Below, piece after piece: positions 8,147 to 15,988 of a stretch of DNA of 64,000 bases. The stretch is from assembly GCF_001552535.1 (NCBI RefSeq), contig NZ_BCRJ01000028.1:37291-101290 (forward strand), written 5' to 3'. Every line of letters starts with the position of its first letter. Position 1 is the stretch's first letter. A model generated the notes under the pieces. The model did not search any database. It was not told where the DNA came from and saw only the letters and a program-made list of their open reading frames with translations. The translations under genes and the position numbers were made by a program. Source of the DNA: Nocardioides jensenii JCM 1364 = NBRC 14755 (GTDB lineage Bacteria > Actinomycetota > Actinomycetes > Propionibacteriales > Nocardioidaceae).

Positions 8147-8973
8147 CAGCGGCCCTCCCCGTCGGAGGTGCGGTCGAGCGGTGAGGCGACGTGCGGCGCG
8201 TGGTCGCGGCTGGCCGGCGCCGGATGGTGATGATGGTTGTGGCTCGCGCCGAACAGGGGGCCGTGCACCTCGTGGTCGGCCAGGGGAGGGCCGTCGTAGG
8301 CGATGCGGCCGTCACGCATGACGATCGCCCGGTCGACCAGGGGCGCCATCGGGCCCAGTTCGTGGGCCACGAGTACGACGGTCGCACCGCGATCCTTGAG
8401 CGTGGCGAGGGCCTGCGCCAGTGCCTGCTGGTTGGGCAGGTCGACGCCGGCAGTGGGCTCGTCGAGGAAGAACAGCTCGGGGTCGCCGGCCAGTGCGCGG
8501 GCGATCAGCACCCGTTGCTGCTGCCCTCCGGAGAGCGTGGTGATGCCGTCGCGGCTGCGGTCGGCCAGGCCCACCACGTCGAGCGCGTCCATGATCGCCT
8601 GGCGGTCCTTGCGCATCAGCGGTCGCAGGAGACGACGTCGGGTCAGCCGGCCGGAGGAGACGACCTCCCAGACCGAGACCGGGACACCGCCGCCGGCCGT
8701 GGAGCGCTGCGGGACGAAGCCGATGCGGTGCCAGTCGTCGAAGTCGGCGAGATCGGAGCCGAAGATCCGCACGGTGCCGCCGACAGGCTTGCGCAGGCCG
8801 GTCATGGTGCGGACCAGGGTCGACTTTCCGGAGCCGTTGGCACCCATCAGGGCCACGAACTCGCCGCGTTCGATGCGCACGTCGATGTGGCGCAGGATCG
8901 GTCGCCCGGAAATGGCGACGGAACCGTTCTCGACCTCGAGAACGGTTCGATCGCCTGGGGTCTCGTTCAGCAC
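8146..8973 (-). CDS. znuC: Zinc ABC transporter ATP-binding protein
   Basis: The 275-aa ATPase has Walker A GANGSGKST (about residues 43-51), signature LSGGQQQRV, Walker B LFFLDEP and a switch His (VAHELG). It powers zinc import through ZnuB. The C-terminus ends in a His cluster (SHNHHHHP and further His), which is not a core ABC feature. The GTG start overlaps the znuA stop by 7 nt. Confidence 0.94.
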   Translation of the reverse strand: MLNETPGDRTVLEVENGSVAISGRPILRHIDVRIERGEFVALMGANGSGKSTLVRTMTGLRKPVGGTVRIFGSDLADFDDWHRIGFVPQRSTAGGGVPVSVWEVVSSGRLTRRRLLRPLMRKDRQAIMDALDVVGLADRSRDGITTLSGGQQQRVLIARALAGDPELFFLDEPTAGVDLPNQQALAQALATLKDRGATVVLVAHELGPMAPLVDRAIVMRDGRIAYDGPPLADHEVHGPLFGASHNHHHHPAPASRDHAPHVASPLDRTSDGEGR

Positions 8974-9935
8974 CCGTTGGCCTTCTTCAGGGCAGTCAGG
9001 TTGTTCTTCATGAGTGAAAGGTAGTTCTCGTTCTTCGTCAGGTCACTCAGGCCCTCGATCGGGTCGAGCACGGCGGCCTCGACGCCGACGTCCGCGGCGA
9101 GCGCTTCGGCGGCCTTCTTGCTGCCCAGTGCCTCGGAGAACACCGTGGTCAGGCCGTCGGCACGGACGAGTCGCTCGAGGCGGGCGCGGTCACCCGGGGT
9201 CGGCTCGGCGCCGGGTGAGAGCCCGGTGATGGCCTCGAAGTGCAGTCCGTAGCGCGACAGGTAGCCGAACGCCTCGTGGTTGACCACCACGGTGTCGCGT
9301 TCGCAGCTGGACAACCCGCTGGCGTACGCCTTGTCCAGGGCCTCGAGCTCGGCGCGGAAGTCGGCGGCGTTGGCGGTGAACTCGTCCTTGTGGTCGGGGT
9401 CGATGCCGCTGAGCTTGTCGGCGATCGCGTCGGCCAGGTCGGCCATCAGCAGCGGGTCCAGCCAGAAGTGGGGGTCGTTCTCGCCTTGCTCGTGGTCGTG
9501 ACCTTCGTGCTCGTCGGCGTGCTCGTCTTCGGCGTGCTCGTCTCCTTCGTGCTGGTCCGCGTCGTCCTCGCCGTTCTGGTGCAGGTCGATCACCTCGGCT
9601 GCGTCGAGGGTCTCGCCCTCGGCGTTCTGCTCGACGGCCTCGTCGACGGCGGGCTGGAACCCGGTCTCGAAGATGACCAGTCCGGCCTGGGCGACGTCGC
9701 CGGTCTGACGCACGCTCAGCTCGACGTCGTGCGGCTCGCGGCCGGCCTGGACCAGATTCTCGACCTCGAAGTGGTCGCCCGCCACGCGCTCGGCGGCGTA
9801 CGCCAGCGGGTAGAAGGCCGCGGAGACCTTCTGCTCGTCGACGTCCCCCTCGCCCGAGAGAGCTCCGCATCCGGCAAGGAAGAGGGAGGCGCTGAGGGCG
9901 AGGGGTACGGCGAAGCGTGTGACGGGCAAGTTCAT
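8967..9935 (-). CDS. znuA: Zinc-binding lipoprotein, ABC substrate-binding component
   Basis: The 322-aa cluster A-I solute-binding lipoprotein has a signal peptide with lipobox FLAGC, metal-ligand histidines (REPHD, DPHFWLDP, VNHEAFGY) and a long acidic His loop (about residues 150-190) typical of ZnuA-type zinc collectors. It captures Zn(II) outside the membrane and delivers it to ZnuBC. The ATG at 9935 is chosen because a -10 element ends 7 nt upstream and the operator abuts it. A longer frame to 9971 would read through the operator. Confidence 0.93.
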   Translation of the reverse strand: MNLPVTRFAVPLALSASLFLAGCGALSGEGDVDEQKVSAAFYPLAYAAERVAGDHFEVENLVQAGREPHDVELSVRQTGDVAQAGLVIFETGFQPAVDEAVEQNAEGETLDAAEVIDLHQNGEDDADQHEGDEHAEDEHADEHEGHDHEQGENDPHFWLDPLLMADLADAIADKLSGIDPDHKDEFTANAADFRAELEALDKAYASGLSSCERDTVVVNHEAFGYLSRYGLHFEAITGLSPGAEPTPGDRARLERLVRADGLTTVFSEALGSKKAAEALAADVGVEAAVLDPIEGLSDLTKNENYLSLMKNNLTALKKANGC

Positions 9936-9949
9936 GAGAACGATTCTCA
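9935..9949. promoter_or_regulatory. Zur box 1 (znuA operator)
   Basis: TGAGAACGATTCTCA is a perfect 6+3+6 palindrome matching the actinobacterial Zur consensus (TGAAAATGATTTTCA type). It overlaps the znuA -10 element and touches the start codon, so zinc-bound Zur would block initiation. Confidence 0.8.
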
Positions 9950-9971
9950 GCAAGATGAGAACCGTTGTCAA
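9943..9971 (-). promoter_or_regulatory. znuA promoter (-35 TTGACA, 17 bp, -10 GAGAAT)
   Basis: On the minus strand TTGACA (9971-9966) and GAGAAT (9948-9943) are separated by 17 bp, and the -10 lies 7 nt before ATG 9935. Both Zur boxes lie across it, indicating a zinc-repressed, probably leaderless promoter. Confidence 0.65.
9956..9970. promoter_or_regulatory. Zur box 2 (znuA operator)
   Basis: TGAGAACCGTTGTCA is a near-palindrome (11 of 12 arm positions) spaced 21 bp centre to centre from box 1, two helical turns. It overlaps the -35 and spacer. Confidence 0.65.
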
Positions 9972-10079
9972 ATCCGTATGTCGCGACCGGTGTCAGTCGT
10001 GCGGTCGTGGTGATGTTTCGCCCGTGACAGAACGCGTGTGGAGCGACCGTGACCCCGCGTTGCATGGGAGATTGGGGGT

Positions 10080-10397
10080 GTGTTGGTGGTGAACAGGTTC
10101 CGGGTGCCCGAGCCCGACCAGACGTCGTTTCGCGCGAAGGTCGAGCAGGCGCACGCGCTGCTGGCGGCGTGTGCCGGGTACGTCGACGGGACGGTCGGTC
10201 GCAACGTCGACGAGCCGGACCTCTGGGTGCTCACCACGAGGTGGATCCATGTCGGCGCCTACCGTCGCGCGCTGTCGTCGTACGACGTGAAGCTGGGCGC
10301 CTGGGAGCTCCTGGGTGCTGCTCTCGACGAGCCGAGCGCCTACGAGATCGTCGAGCCCGGGGAGCAGACCAACCAGGCGATGGCGCGCGAGACCTGA
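10080..10397 (+). CDS. Antibiotic biosynthesis monooxygenase-like protein
   Basis: The 105-aa protein resembles the dimeric ferredoxin-like ABM fold: an N-terminal beta strand (VVNRFRVPE), a central helix (FRAKVEQAHALLAACAGYV) and a second strand with WVLTTRW. Members are cofactor-free oxygenases, haem-degrading enzymes or orphan proteins; no diagnostic active-site residues are seen here. The GTG at 10080 is the likely start; GTGs at 10086 and 10089 are possible. It faces away from znuA. Confidence 0.6.
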   Translation: MLVVNRFRVPEPDQTSFRAKVEQAHALLAACAGYVDGTVGRNVDEPDLWVLTTRWIHVGAYRRALSSYDVKLGAWELLGAALDEPSAYEIVEPGEQTNQAMARET

Positions 10398-10435
10398 GCA
10401 GACCAGCCGGCCCACCGGCCGAGTCAACCTCTGAG

Positions 10436-10534
10436 GGGCGCCCCGCGCAGCTGCGCCGCAAACTCGAGGCGGACCCGTCGAAGCCGCGTCACATCCTGAC
10501 CAGCGCAGGGATCGGCTACCTGCTCGAACCCTGA
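10436..10534 (+). pseudogene. C-terminal stump of an OmpR/KdpE-type response regulator
   Basis: The frame reads RPAQLRRKLEADPSKPRHIL and then a TSAGIGYLLEP end. This is the characteristic last segment of the winged-helix domain in OmpR/PhoB-class regulators, closest in pattern to KdpE (RRKLEPDP.RPRYI.TEPGIGYRL). No receiver domain or helix-turn-helix precedes it; the upstream sequence belongs to the ABM-like gene. It is the remnant of a larger deleted gene. Confidence 0.7.
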
Positions 10535-10559
10535 GCCGGAACGCGCACGACAGGGTCGT

Positions 10560-10565
10560 TAGGCT
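10560..10565 (+). promoter_or_regulatory. -10 box TAGGCT for glyS
   Basis: TAGGCT lies about 50 nt before the GTG at 10616, which has its own AGGAG, so unlike its neighbours glyS has a conventional leader. Confidence 0.4.
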
Positions 10566-10615
10566 TGATCCTTCCAGACCGACAGCCAGTCGGCCGACCT
10601 TCCCCAGGAGCTCCC

Positions 10616-12028
10616 GTGGCCAAGCCGCCCCCCTCGCCCGTCGACAACGTCGTCTCCCTCGCCAAGCGTCGAGGCTTCGTCTACCCGTGCGGTGAGATCT
10701 ACGGCGGCACCCGCTCCGCGTGGGACTACGGCCCCCTCGGTGTCGAGCTCAAGGAGAACATCAAGCGCCAGTGGTGGAAGGCGATGGTTCAGGGCCGCGA
10801 GGACGTCGTCGGCCTCGACTCCAGCATCCTCCTGCCGCGCGAGACGTGGGTGGCCTCCGGCCATGTCGACACGTTCAACGACCCGCTGACCGAGTGCCAG
10901 TCGTGCCACAAGCGGTTCCGCGCCGACCACCTGCAGGAGGCGTACTTCGAGAAGAATGCATCGAAGAAGCCCGAGCTCACGTCGCCCGATGACGTCGACC
11001 TCAAGGACGTCGCCTGCGCCAACTGCGGCACCCGTGGCGCGTGGACCGAGCCGCGCGAGTTCTCCGGCATGCTCAAGACCCATGTCGGCGTCCTCGAGGA
11101 CGAGTCCGGCATGCTCTACCTGCGCCCCGAGACCGCCCAGGGCATCTTCCTCAACTTCGCCAACGTGGTGACCAGCTCGCGTCGCAAGCCGCCGTTCGGC
11201 ATCGCCCAGATCGGCAAGAGCTTCCGCAACGAGATCACGCCGGGCAACTTCATCTTCCGCACCCGTGAGTTCGAGCAGATGGAGATGGAGTTCTTCGTCA
11301 AGCCCGGCGAGGACGACGAGTGGCACAAGTACTGGATCGAGGAGCGCACCCGGTGGTACGTCGACCTCGGCATCAACCCCGACAACCTGCGCCACTTCGA
11401 GCACCCCCTGGAGAAGCTGAGCCACTACTCCAAGGGCACCACCGACATCGAGTACCGCTTCCGCTTCGCCGGCTCCGAGTGGGGTGAGCTCGAAGGCATC
11501 GCGAACCGCACCGACTTCGACCTGACCACGCACTCCAAGCACTCGGGTCAGGACCTCTCCTACTTCGACCAGGCCAACAACGAGCGCTACACGCCCTACG
11601 TCATCGAGCCGGCGGCCGGTCTGAGTCGCAGCCTGATGACGTTCCTGGTCGACGCCTACTCCGAGGACGAGGCGCCCAACACCAAGGGCGGCGTCGACAA
11701 GCGCACGGTGCTGCGCCTCGACCCGCGCCTGGCCCCGGTCAAGGTCGCGGTGCTGCCGCTGAGCCGCAACGCCGACCTGTCGCCGAAGGCGAAGGCACTG
11801 TCCGCCGAGCTGCGTCGCAACTGGAACGTCGAGTTCGACGACTCCGGCGCGATCGGCCGCCGCTACCGCCGGCAGGACGAGATCGGTACCCCCTACTGCG
11901 TGACCGTCGACTTCGAGACGCTCGACGACAACGCCGTCACGGTGCGCGAACGTGACTCGATGTCGCAGGAGCGGATCAGCCTCGACGGCATCTCGTCGTA
12001 CTTCGCGGAGCGTTTGCTCGGTTCGTGA
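10616..12028 (+). CDS. glyS: Glycine-tRNA ligase
   Basis: The 470-aa class II synthetase of the alpha2 (eukaryote/archaeal-like) type charges tRNA-Gly. Motif 2 is visible near [20 protein letters not shown], and the conserved [10 protein letters not shown] sequence precedes it; the C-terminal anticodon-binding domain starts near [12 protein letters not shown] CxxC pair (CQSC, with CANC later) forms the zinc insertion. The GTG at 10616 follows AGGAG with 5-nt spacing, and the product starts [20 protein letters not shown], as in homologues. Confidence 0.96.
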   Translation: MAKPPPSPVDNVVSLAKRRGFVYPCGEIYGGTRSAWDYGPLGVELKENIKRQWWKAMVQGREDVVGLDSSILLPRETWVASGHVDTFNDPLTECQSCHKRFRADHLQEAYFEKNASKKPELTSPDDVDLKDVACANCGTRGAWTEPREFSGMLKTHVGVLEDESGMLYLRPETAQGIFLNFANVVTSSRRKPPFGIAQIGKSFRNEITPGNFIFRTREFEQMEMEFFVKPGEDDEWHKYWIEERTRWYVDLGINPDNLRHFEHPLEKLSHYSKGTTDIEYRFRFAGSEWGELEGIANRTDFDLTTHSKHSGQDLSYFDQANNERYTPYVIEPAAGLSRSLMTFLVDAYSEDEAPNTKGGVDKRTVLRLDPRLAPVKVAVLPLSRNADLSPKAKALSAELRRNWNVEFDDSGAIGRRYRRQDEIGTPYCVTVDFETLDDNAVTVRERDSMSQERISLDGISSYFAERLLGS

Positions 12029-12064
12029 CCTGCGTTTCGGCGTCCGACGACTGCGCCGTCGGTG

Positions 12065-12070
12065 CACAAT
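12065..12070 (+). promoter_or_regulatory. -10 box CACAAT for lipoprotein gene (leaderless)
   Basis: CACAAT ends 6 nt before ATG 12077. Confidence 0.5.
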
Positions 12071-12076
12071 GACGCC

Positions 12077-12730
12077 ATGAATTCTGCTGTCGTTCGCCTT
12101 GCCTCGTTGTCCCTGGTCGCCGTCGTAGCCCTCGCGGGCTGTGGGGGCGGGGACGACGACGGCAAGGACAAGAAGGACTCCCAGGGGGAGTCCTCCCAGA
12201 CCACCGACGGCTCGAGCGCGCCCGAGGATGACGGTCTGACCGAGCCCGGGTCGAGTCTGGAGCTCGGTGACCCGGCCCGGTTCGAGTGGCAGGCCACCGC
12301 GAAGGTGAGCGGCGAGGCCGAGGTCACGGTGACCCGCATCGACAAGGCCGCGATCAAGGCGTTCAGCGGGTTCAAGCTGAGCGACGAGATGAAGAAGGCG
12401 ACGCCCTACTACGTGCACCTGAAGGTGACCAACACCGGCACCACCAACCTCGGTGGCTTCGAGCCGCCGGTCTTCCTCGACAACGGCTCCTCGATCCTCT
12501 ACCCGGCAGCGCACATCAGCGGCTTCGCCCCGTGCGCCGACCGGCTGCTGCCGAAGAAGTTCGGCCCCAAGGCCAAGCCCGCCGCCCTCTGCATGGTGTT
12601 CCTGGCCCCCGCCAAGACGAAGCTGCGAACGGTCGCGCTGCGCCCCGACGAGTCCCAGGAGCAGATCGACTGGACCGGCAAGCTCACCAAGCCGGGCACC
12701 GCGAAGAAGAAGCCCAGGAAGAAGCCCTGA
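12077..12730 (+). CDS. Hypothetical lipoprotein
   Basis: The 217-aa protein has a lipoprotein signal peptide (hydrophobic LASLSLVAVVALAGC, lipobox LAGC), an acidic/lysine-rich low-complexity linker of about 35 residues, then a soluble beta-rich domain from about residue 60 to 200 containing YYVHLKVTNTGTTNL. This is reminiscent of the immunoglobulin-like DUF4352-type domains of Actinobacteria. Two Cys (CADR and CMVF) could form a disulfide. It is probably anchored outside the membrane; its role is unknown. Confidence 0.7.
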   Translation: MNSAVVRLASLSLVAVVALAGCGGGDDDGKDKKDSQGESSQTTDGSSAPEDDGLTEPGSSLELGDPARFEWQATAKVSGEAEVTVTRIDKAAIKAFSGFKLSDEMKKATPYYVHLKVTNTGTTNLGGFEPPVFLDNGSSILYPAAHISGFAPCADRLLPKKFGPKAKPAALCMVFLAPAKTKLRTVALRPDESQEQIDWTGKLTKPGTAKKKPRKKP

Positions 12731-12751
12731 CGTCCTGGAACCTGCCCCCCG

Positions 12752-12787
12752 CGAGTTGTTGATTCCTGACGCTCGAGTTGTTGATTC
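12752..12787. repeat. Tandem 14-bp motif CGAGTTGTTGATTC, 22-bp period
   Basis: CGAGTTGTTGATTC occurs at 12752-12765 and exactly again at 12774-12787. The 22-bp period is about two helical turns. The pair lies upstream of the dusB -10 box, so it may be a regulator site or a genome-wide interspersed motif. Confidence 0.6.
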
Positions 12788-12835
12788 TCGACGGCCGTGG
12801 GGCGGCTGAATTCCCGCCGAACGCCCCTCCCGGGC

Positions 12836-12841
12836 CACAAT
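12836..12841 (+). promoter_or_regulatory. -10 box CACAAT for dusB (leaderless)
   Basis: CACAAT ends 7 nt before ATG 12849. The in-frame ATG at 12840 overlaps the box and is less likely. Confidence 0.5.
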
Positions 12842-12848
12842 GGTTGCC

Positions 12849-14027
12849 ATGACGACCACGCCGACCCGCCTCCCCGGCAGCCTTCCCGGTGCCCTGCACC
12901 TGGGTGGGCTGACCGTCGAGACGCCCGTCGTGCTGGCCCCGATGGCAGGCATCACCAACGCCGCCTACCGCCGGCTGTGCCTGGAGCAGATGCAGGCCGT
13001 AGGCGCCGACGGCGTCTTCGTCTGCGAGATGATCACCTCGCGCGGGCTGGTCGAGGGTGACGCGATGACCCGGTCGATGCTGGTCTTCGACGAGCTCGAG
13101 ACACGCCGCAGCGTGCAGCTCTACGGCACCGACCCGATCCACGTCGGCAAGGCCGCCGAGATCCTCTGCGCCGAGTACGGCGTGGCTCACATCGACCTGA
13201 ACTTCGGCTGCCCGGTGCCCAAGGTCACCCGCAAGGGTGGCGGGGGAGCCCTGCCCTGGAAGCGCGGACTGCTCGGGGCGATCCTCGAGAACGCTGTGCG
13301 CGCCGCGGCGCCGTACGACGTCCCGGTGACGATGAAGACCCGCAAGGGCATTGACGATGACCACCTGACCTACCTCGACGCCGGTCGCATCGCGCAGGAG
13401 GCCGGGTGCGCGGCGATCGCCCTGCACGGGCGCACCGTCGAACAGGCCTACTCGGGCACCGCCGACTGGGCGTCGATCGCCGAGCTGGTCGACCACGTCG
13501 ACATCCCCGTGCTCGGCAACGGTGACATCTGGGAGGCCACCGACGCGCTGCGCATGGTCGAGGAGACCGGTGTCGCCGGTGTCGTCGTCGGCCGGGGCTG
13601 TCTCGGTCGGCCCTGGCTGTTCCGCGACCTGGCCGCGGCCTTCCGCGGGGAGCGGATCGCCACCCTGCCCAGGTTGGGCGAGGTGGCCGCGATGATGCGT
13701 CGACACGCCGAGCTGCTCAGTCTGCACATGGGGGAGGAGCGCGGTTGCAAGGAGTTCCGCAAGCACGTCTCGTGGTACCTCAAGGGCTTCCCCGTCGGCG
13801 GTGCGTTGCGTCACTCGTTGGCCCTCATCGACAGTCTCGCCACTCTCGACGTCCTGCTCAGTGAGCTGGACCCCGACGCGGTCTTCCCGGTCGCCGAGCT
13901 GGGTGCGCCGCGCGGGCGTCAGGGCACCCCGCGCAAGCGCGTCGTGCTGCCCGACGGCTGGCTCGACGACGCCGACGGACGTGACTGGCTGATGGCTGAG
14001 GACGTGTCCGCCGCATCGGGCGGGTGA
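12849..14027 (+). CDS. dusB: tRNA-dihydrouridine synthase
   Basis: The 392-aa FMN enzyme reduces uridines in the tRNA D-loop. It shows APMAGITNAAYR (FMN contact), DLNFGCPVPKVTRKGGG with the catalytic Cys, and the phosphate-binding NGDIWEATDALRM and GVVVGRGCLGRPWLF segments. The C-terminal helical domain spans about residues 270-340, followed by an extension of about 50 residues. No operon partner is seen; a wall-protein gene follows after 132 nt. Confidence 0.94.
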   Translation: MTTTPTRLPGSLPGALHLGGLTVETPVVLAPMAGITNAAYRRLCLEQMQAVGADGVFVCEMITSRGLVEGDAMTRSMLVFDELETRRSVQLYGTDPIHVGKAAEILCAEYGVAHIDLNFGCPVPKVTRKGGGGALPWKRGLLGAILENAVRAAAPYDVPVTMKTRKGIDDDHLTYLDAGRIAQEAGCAAIALHGRTVEQAYSGTADWASIAELVDHVDIPVLGNGDIWEATDALRMVEETGVAGVVVGRGCLGRPWLFRDLAAAFRGERIATLPRLGEVAAMMRRHAELLSLHMGEERGCKEFRKHVSWYLKGFPVGGALRHSLALIDSLATLDVLLSELDPDAVFPVAELGAPRGRQGTPRKRVVLPDGWLDDADGRDWLMAEDVSAASGG

Positions 14028-14159
14028 TCGGGAACACCCGGTGAATTCCGGACCCAAATGGGACATTTCCATCTGGTTCATGTTTCACTCGATCCTCGTG
14101 CCCGATCGAGAACCGGTTCGGGGACAGCCCCCTGTCAGCTATCGCAAAGGATCAGCGCT

Positions 14160-15026
14160 GTGGCAAATCATGGCCACAAGCGGGACACCAATGCCCGCCG
14201 CAAGCCCCGCCTGGTGATCATCGCAGGATCGATCTCCACGCTCGCCACCCTCGCCGTCGTCGGTGTCGGAGTCCTCGGATCCGACCCCGAGGTGCAGAAG
14301 GTGGTCAGCGCCAACCAGGCCTCCATCGGCAACAGCACCGCTGACCGGAAGACCGAGTCCTCCCGCTCCAGTGCTCGAGGAGCCGATCTCGACCTCGACA
14401 CGCTGCGCAGCTCGGCGACGTACTCCCGCAACGCGGACCGCCTGGCCACCAAGCGCGCGGTCACCAAGGCCCACGACAATCTGTGGACCACCGAGGAGCT
14501 CAACCTCTGGGACTCGGCCACCGACCAGGCTGCCCAGGTCGGCACGATCGAGGCCGGCAAGAAGGTCCTGGTCACCGGTCGTGAGCAGAACGGCCGCTCC
14601 GAGATCGTGCTCGGCGGCGCATCGCGCTGGGTGACAGCGGAGTACCTCGACGACGAGAAGCCGGTCGAGGGCATCGGCGGCGACTGCACCAACGGCACCT
14701 CGGTGCCCAGCGGCGTGAGCCCCAACATCGTCAAGGTTCACCAGGCCGTCTGTGCCGCGTTCCCCGAGATCACCACCTACGGCACGTTCCGTGGCGACGG
14801 TGAGCACTCGCAGGGTCTCGCGGTCGACATCATGGTCAGCGGCGACCGCGGCTGGGAGGTCGCGGAGTTCGTCCGCGCCAACTTCTCCGACCTGGGCGTG
14901 AACTACATCATCTACTCCCAGCAGATCTGGTCCGTGGACCGCTCCGGCGAGGGCTGGCGTGGGATGGAGGACCGTGGCTCGACCACGGCCAACCACTACG
15001 ACCACGTGCACGTCACGACGTACTGA
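14160..15026 (+). CDS. Membrane-anchored SH3 / M15-like wall protein
   Basis: The 288-aa product has a basic N-terminus, one signal-anchor helix (LVIIAGSISTLATLAVVGVG, about residues 20-40), a disordered Ser-rich linker, an SH3-like domain around residues 110-165 (LNLWDSATDQAAQVGTIEAG) and a C-terminal domain with GEHSQGLAVDIMVSG and HYDHVHVTTY. The last two motifs resemble the His/Asp metal motifs of M15 (VanY-like) carboxypeptidases and the actinobacterial domain that follows resuscitation-type modules. It is probably an extracellular peptidoglycan-processing or binding protein. GTG 14160 is chosen because homologous wall proteins start shortly before the anchor; the Shine-Dalgarno sequence is weak. 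Confidence 0.75.
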   Translation: MANHGHKRDTNARRKPRLVIIAGSISTLATLAVVGVGVLGSDPEVQKVVSANQASIGNSTADRKTESSRSSARGADLDLDTLRSSATYSRNADRLATKRAVTKAHDNLWTTEELNLWDSATDQAAQVGTIEAGKKVLVTGREQNGRSEIVLGGASRWVTAEYLDDEKPVEGIGGDCTNGTSVPSGVSPNIVKVHQAVCAAFPEITTYGTFRGDGEHSQGLAVDIMVSGDRGWEVAEFVRANFSDLGVNYIIYSQQIWSVDRSGEGWRGMEDRGSTTANHYDHVHVTTY

Positions 15027-15484
15027 TCACGTCGGAAGTTGCATCTGACGCAGAACTCTTACGCTGGATGTATTCGTGCGGTGACGTGAAGGCCATCCGG
15101 TCGGAGGCGGCTGCCAGTTCGCGTCAGGACCAGTAGGCGTTGTGCCTCATCAAGTTGAGCGGCTGATCCCAGCGCTCGGAACCGACGTCAGATCTGCCTC
15201 GCGCAAGACTCCGAACGACCATGTCCGCGCTGGTCGTACCTGATCAGCGCGCCTCATTCGCCAGGGGCGTGAGAACGCCATGCAGACTCGTCGAGTCGAT
15301 CCCTGGGCCACCGTGGACTCCGACAACGGCCCGCCTCTAGATAGCGACCGAATGAGATGCGAAACGTGGTCCCGAGGATCCCGGGCCTCTCGCACACACT
15401 GTGTGCCGGTGGGCCTTCCGCCATGGAACTCCGTCAGTTCGAACATCCGACTCGCCGGTATTCTCGCGGCAACCACGCCGACGG
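15027..15484. other. Gene-free stretch
   Basis: Neither strand has a frame with recognisable protein similarity over these 458 bases. The stretch ends with the left copy of the 19-bp repeat (15435-15453) that recurs on the far side of the sigma-factor cassette, so it may be partly imported or decayed sequence. Confidence 0.5.
15435..15453 (+). repeat. 19-bp direct repeat, left copy
   Basis: CAGTTCGAACATCCGACTC occurs here and exactly at 16725-16743, in the same orientation and 1290 bp apart, bracketing the sigma/anti-sigma gene pair. It includes the palindrome GTTCGAAC. Confidence 0.8.
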
Positions 15485-15988
15485 TCAGATGGAGCTGGCT
15501 TCGACCAGGGCTGCGCGGAGCGATTCCTTCGCCGTTGCGTATCTGCTGCGCGCGGTGGAGGGGTTCAGTCCGAGGATCTCCGCGGCTTCGACGATGGTGA
15601 ATCCTTCCCAGTGGATGAGCATGACGAGTTCGCGTTGAGCGCCGTGAAGTCGCAATACGGCATCCCGAACCGCATGGGCGTCACCCAGTTCGGACACTGG
15701 TGTTGATACGGCGAGGTGGTCTCGGAGCCGGTCGGCCAGCGCCAACCGGCGCTGCCAAGTTCGACGGTGGTTGGACAGGGTGTTGGCTGCGATCACGAAC
15801 AGCCACATGCGCTGCCGCTCCACATCGGCTGGCAACCTTTCCACCCGTCGCCAAGCGGTCACCATCGTCTCCCCCAGCAGGTCTGCCGCTTCTTCCCTGT
15901 CGGTGAGACGACGTTCGAAATAGGCCAACAGGTCGGGGGACGTCTCACGGAATGCCGCACGAATCGCCGCCCGGTCGGCCGCGCTCAT
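15485..15988 (-). CDS. ECF-type RNA polymerase sigma factor
   Basis: The 167-aa protein has sigma region 2 (residues about 10-75, with YFERRLTDREEAADLLGETM and WLFVIAANTLSNHRR) and sigma region 4 (about 110-160, with the helix-turn-helix FTIVEAAEILGLNPSTARSR). It would direct RNA polymerase to a specific promoter set. Its ATG overlaps the stop of the preceding gene (ATGA), a membrane protein likely to be its anti-sigma factor. The order anti-sigma then sigma is the reverse of the usual arrangement. The cassette is flanked by 19-bp repeats, suggesting acquisition as a unit. Confidence 0.88.
   Translation of the reverse strand: MSAADRAAIRAAFRETSPDLLAYFERRLTDREEAADLLGETMVTAWRRVERLPADVERQRMWLFVIAANTLSNHRRTWQRRLALADRLRDHLAVSTPVSELGDAHAVRDAVLRLHGAQRELVMLIHWEGFTIVEAAEILGLNPSTARSRYATAKESLRAALVEASSI

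Noticed and set aside
10559..12958. 799-codon open frame antisense to glyS and the lipoprotein gene
   Set aside because: Composition is that of a codon-position shadow in high-GC DNA, with no domain; the plus-strand glyS is certain.
14028..14159. Cyclic di-AMP (ydaO-type) riboswitch upstream of the wall protein gene
   Set aside because: Position is tempting, but the conserved ydaO core segments are not seen; only short local inverted repeats are present.
15435..15453. TTCGAAC in the 19-bp repeat as a tRNA T-loop (att site in a tRNA)
   Set aside because: The flanking bases do not form a T-stem and no cloverleaf is present.
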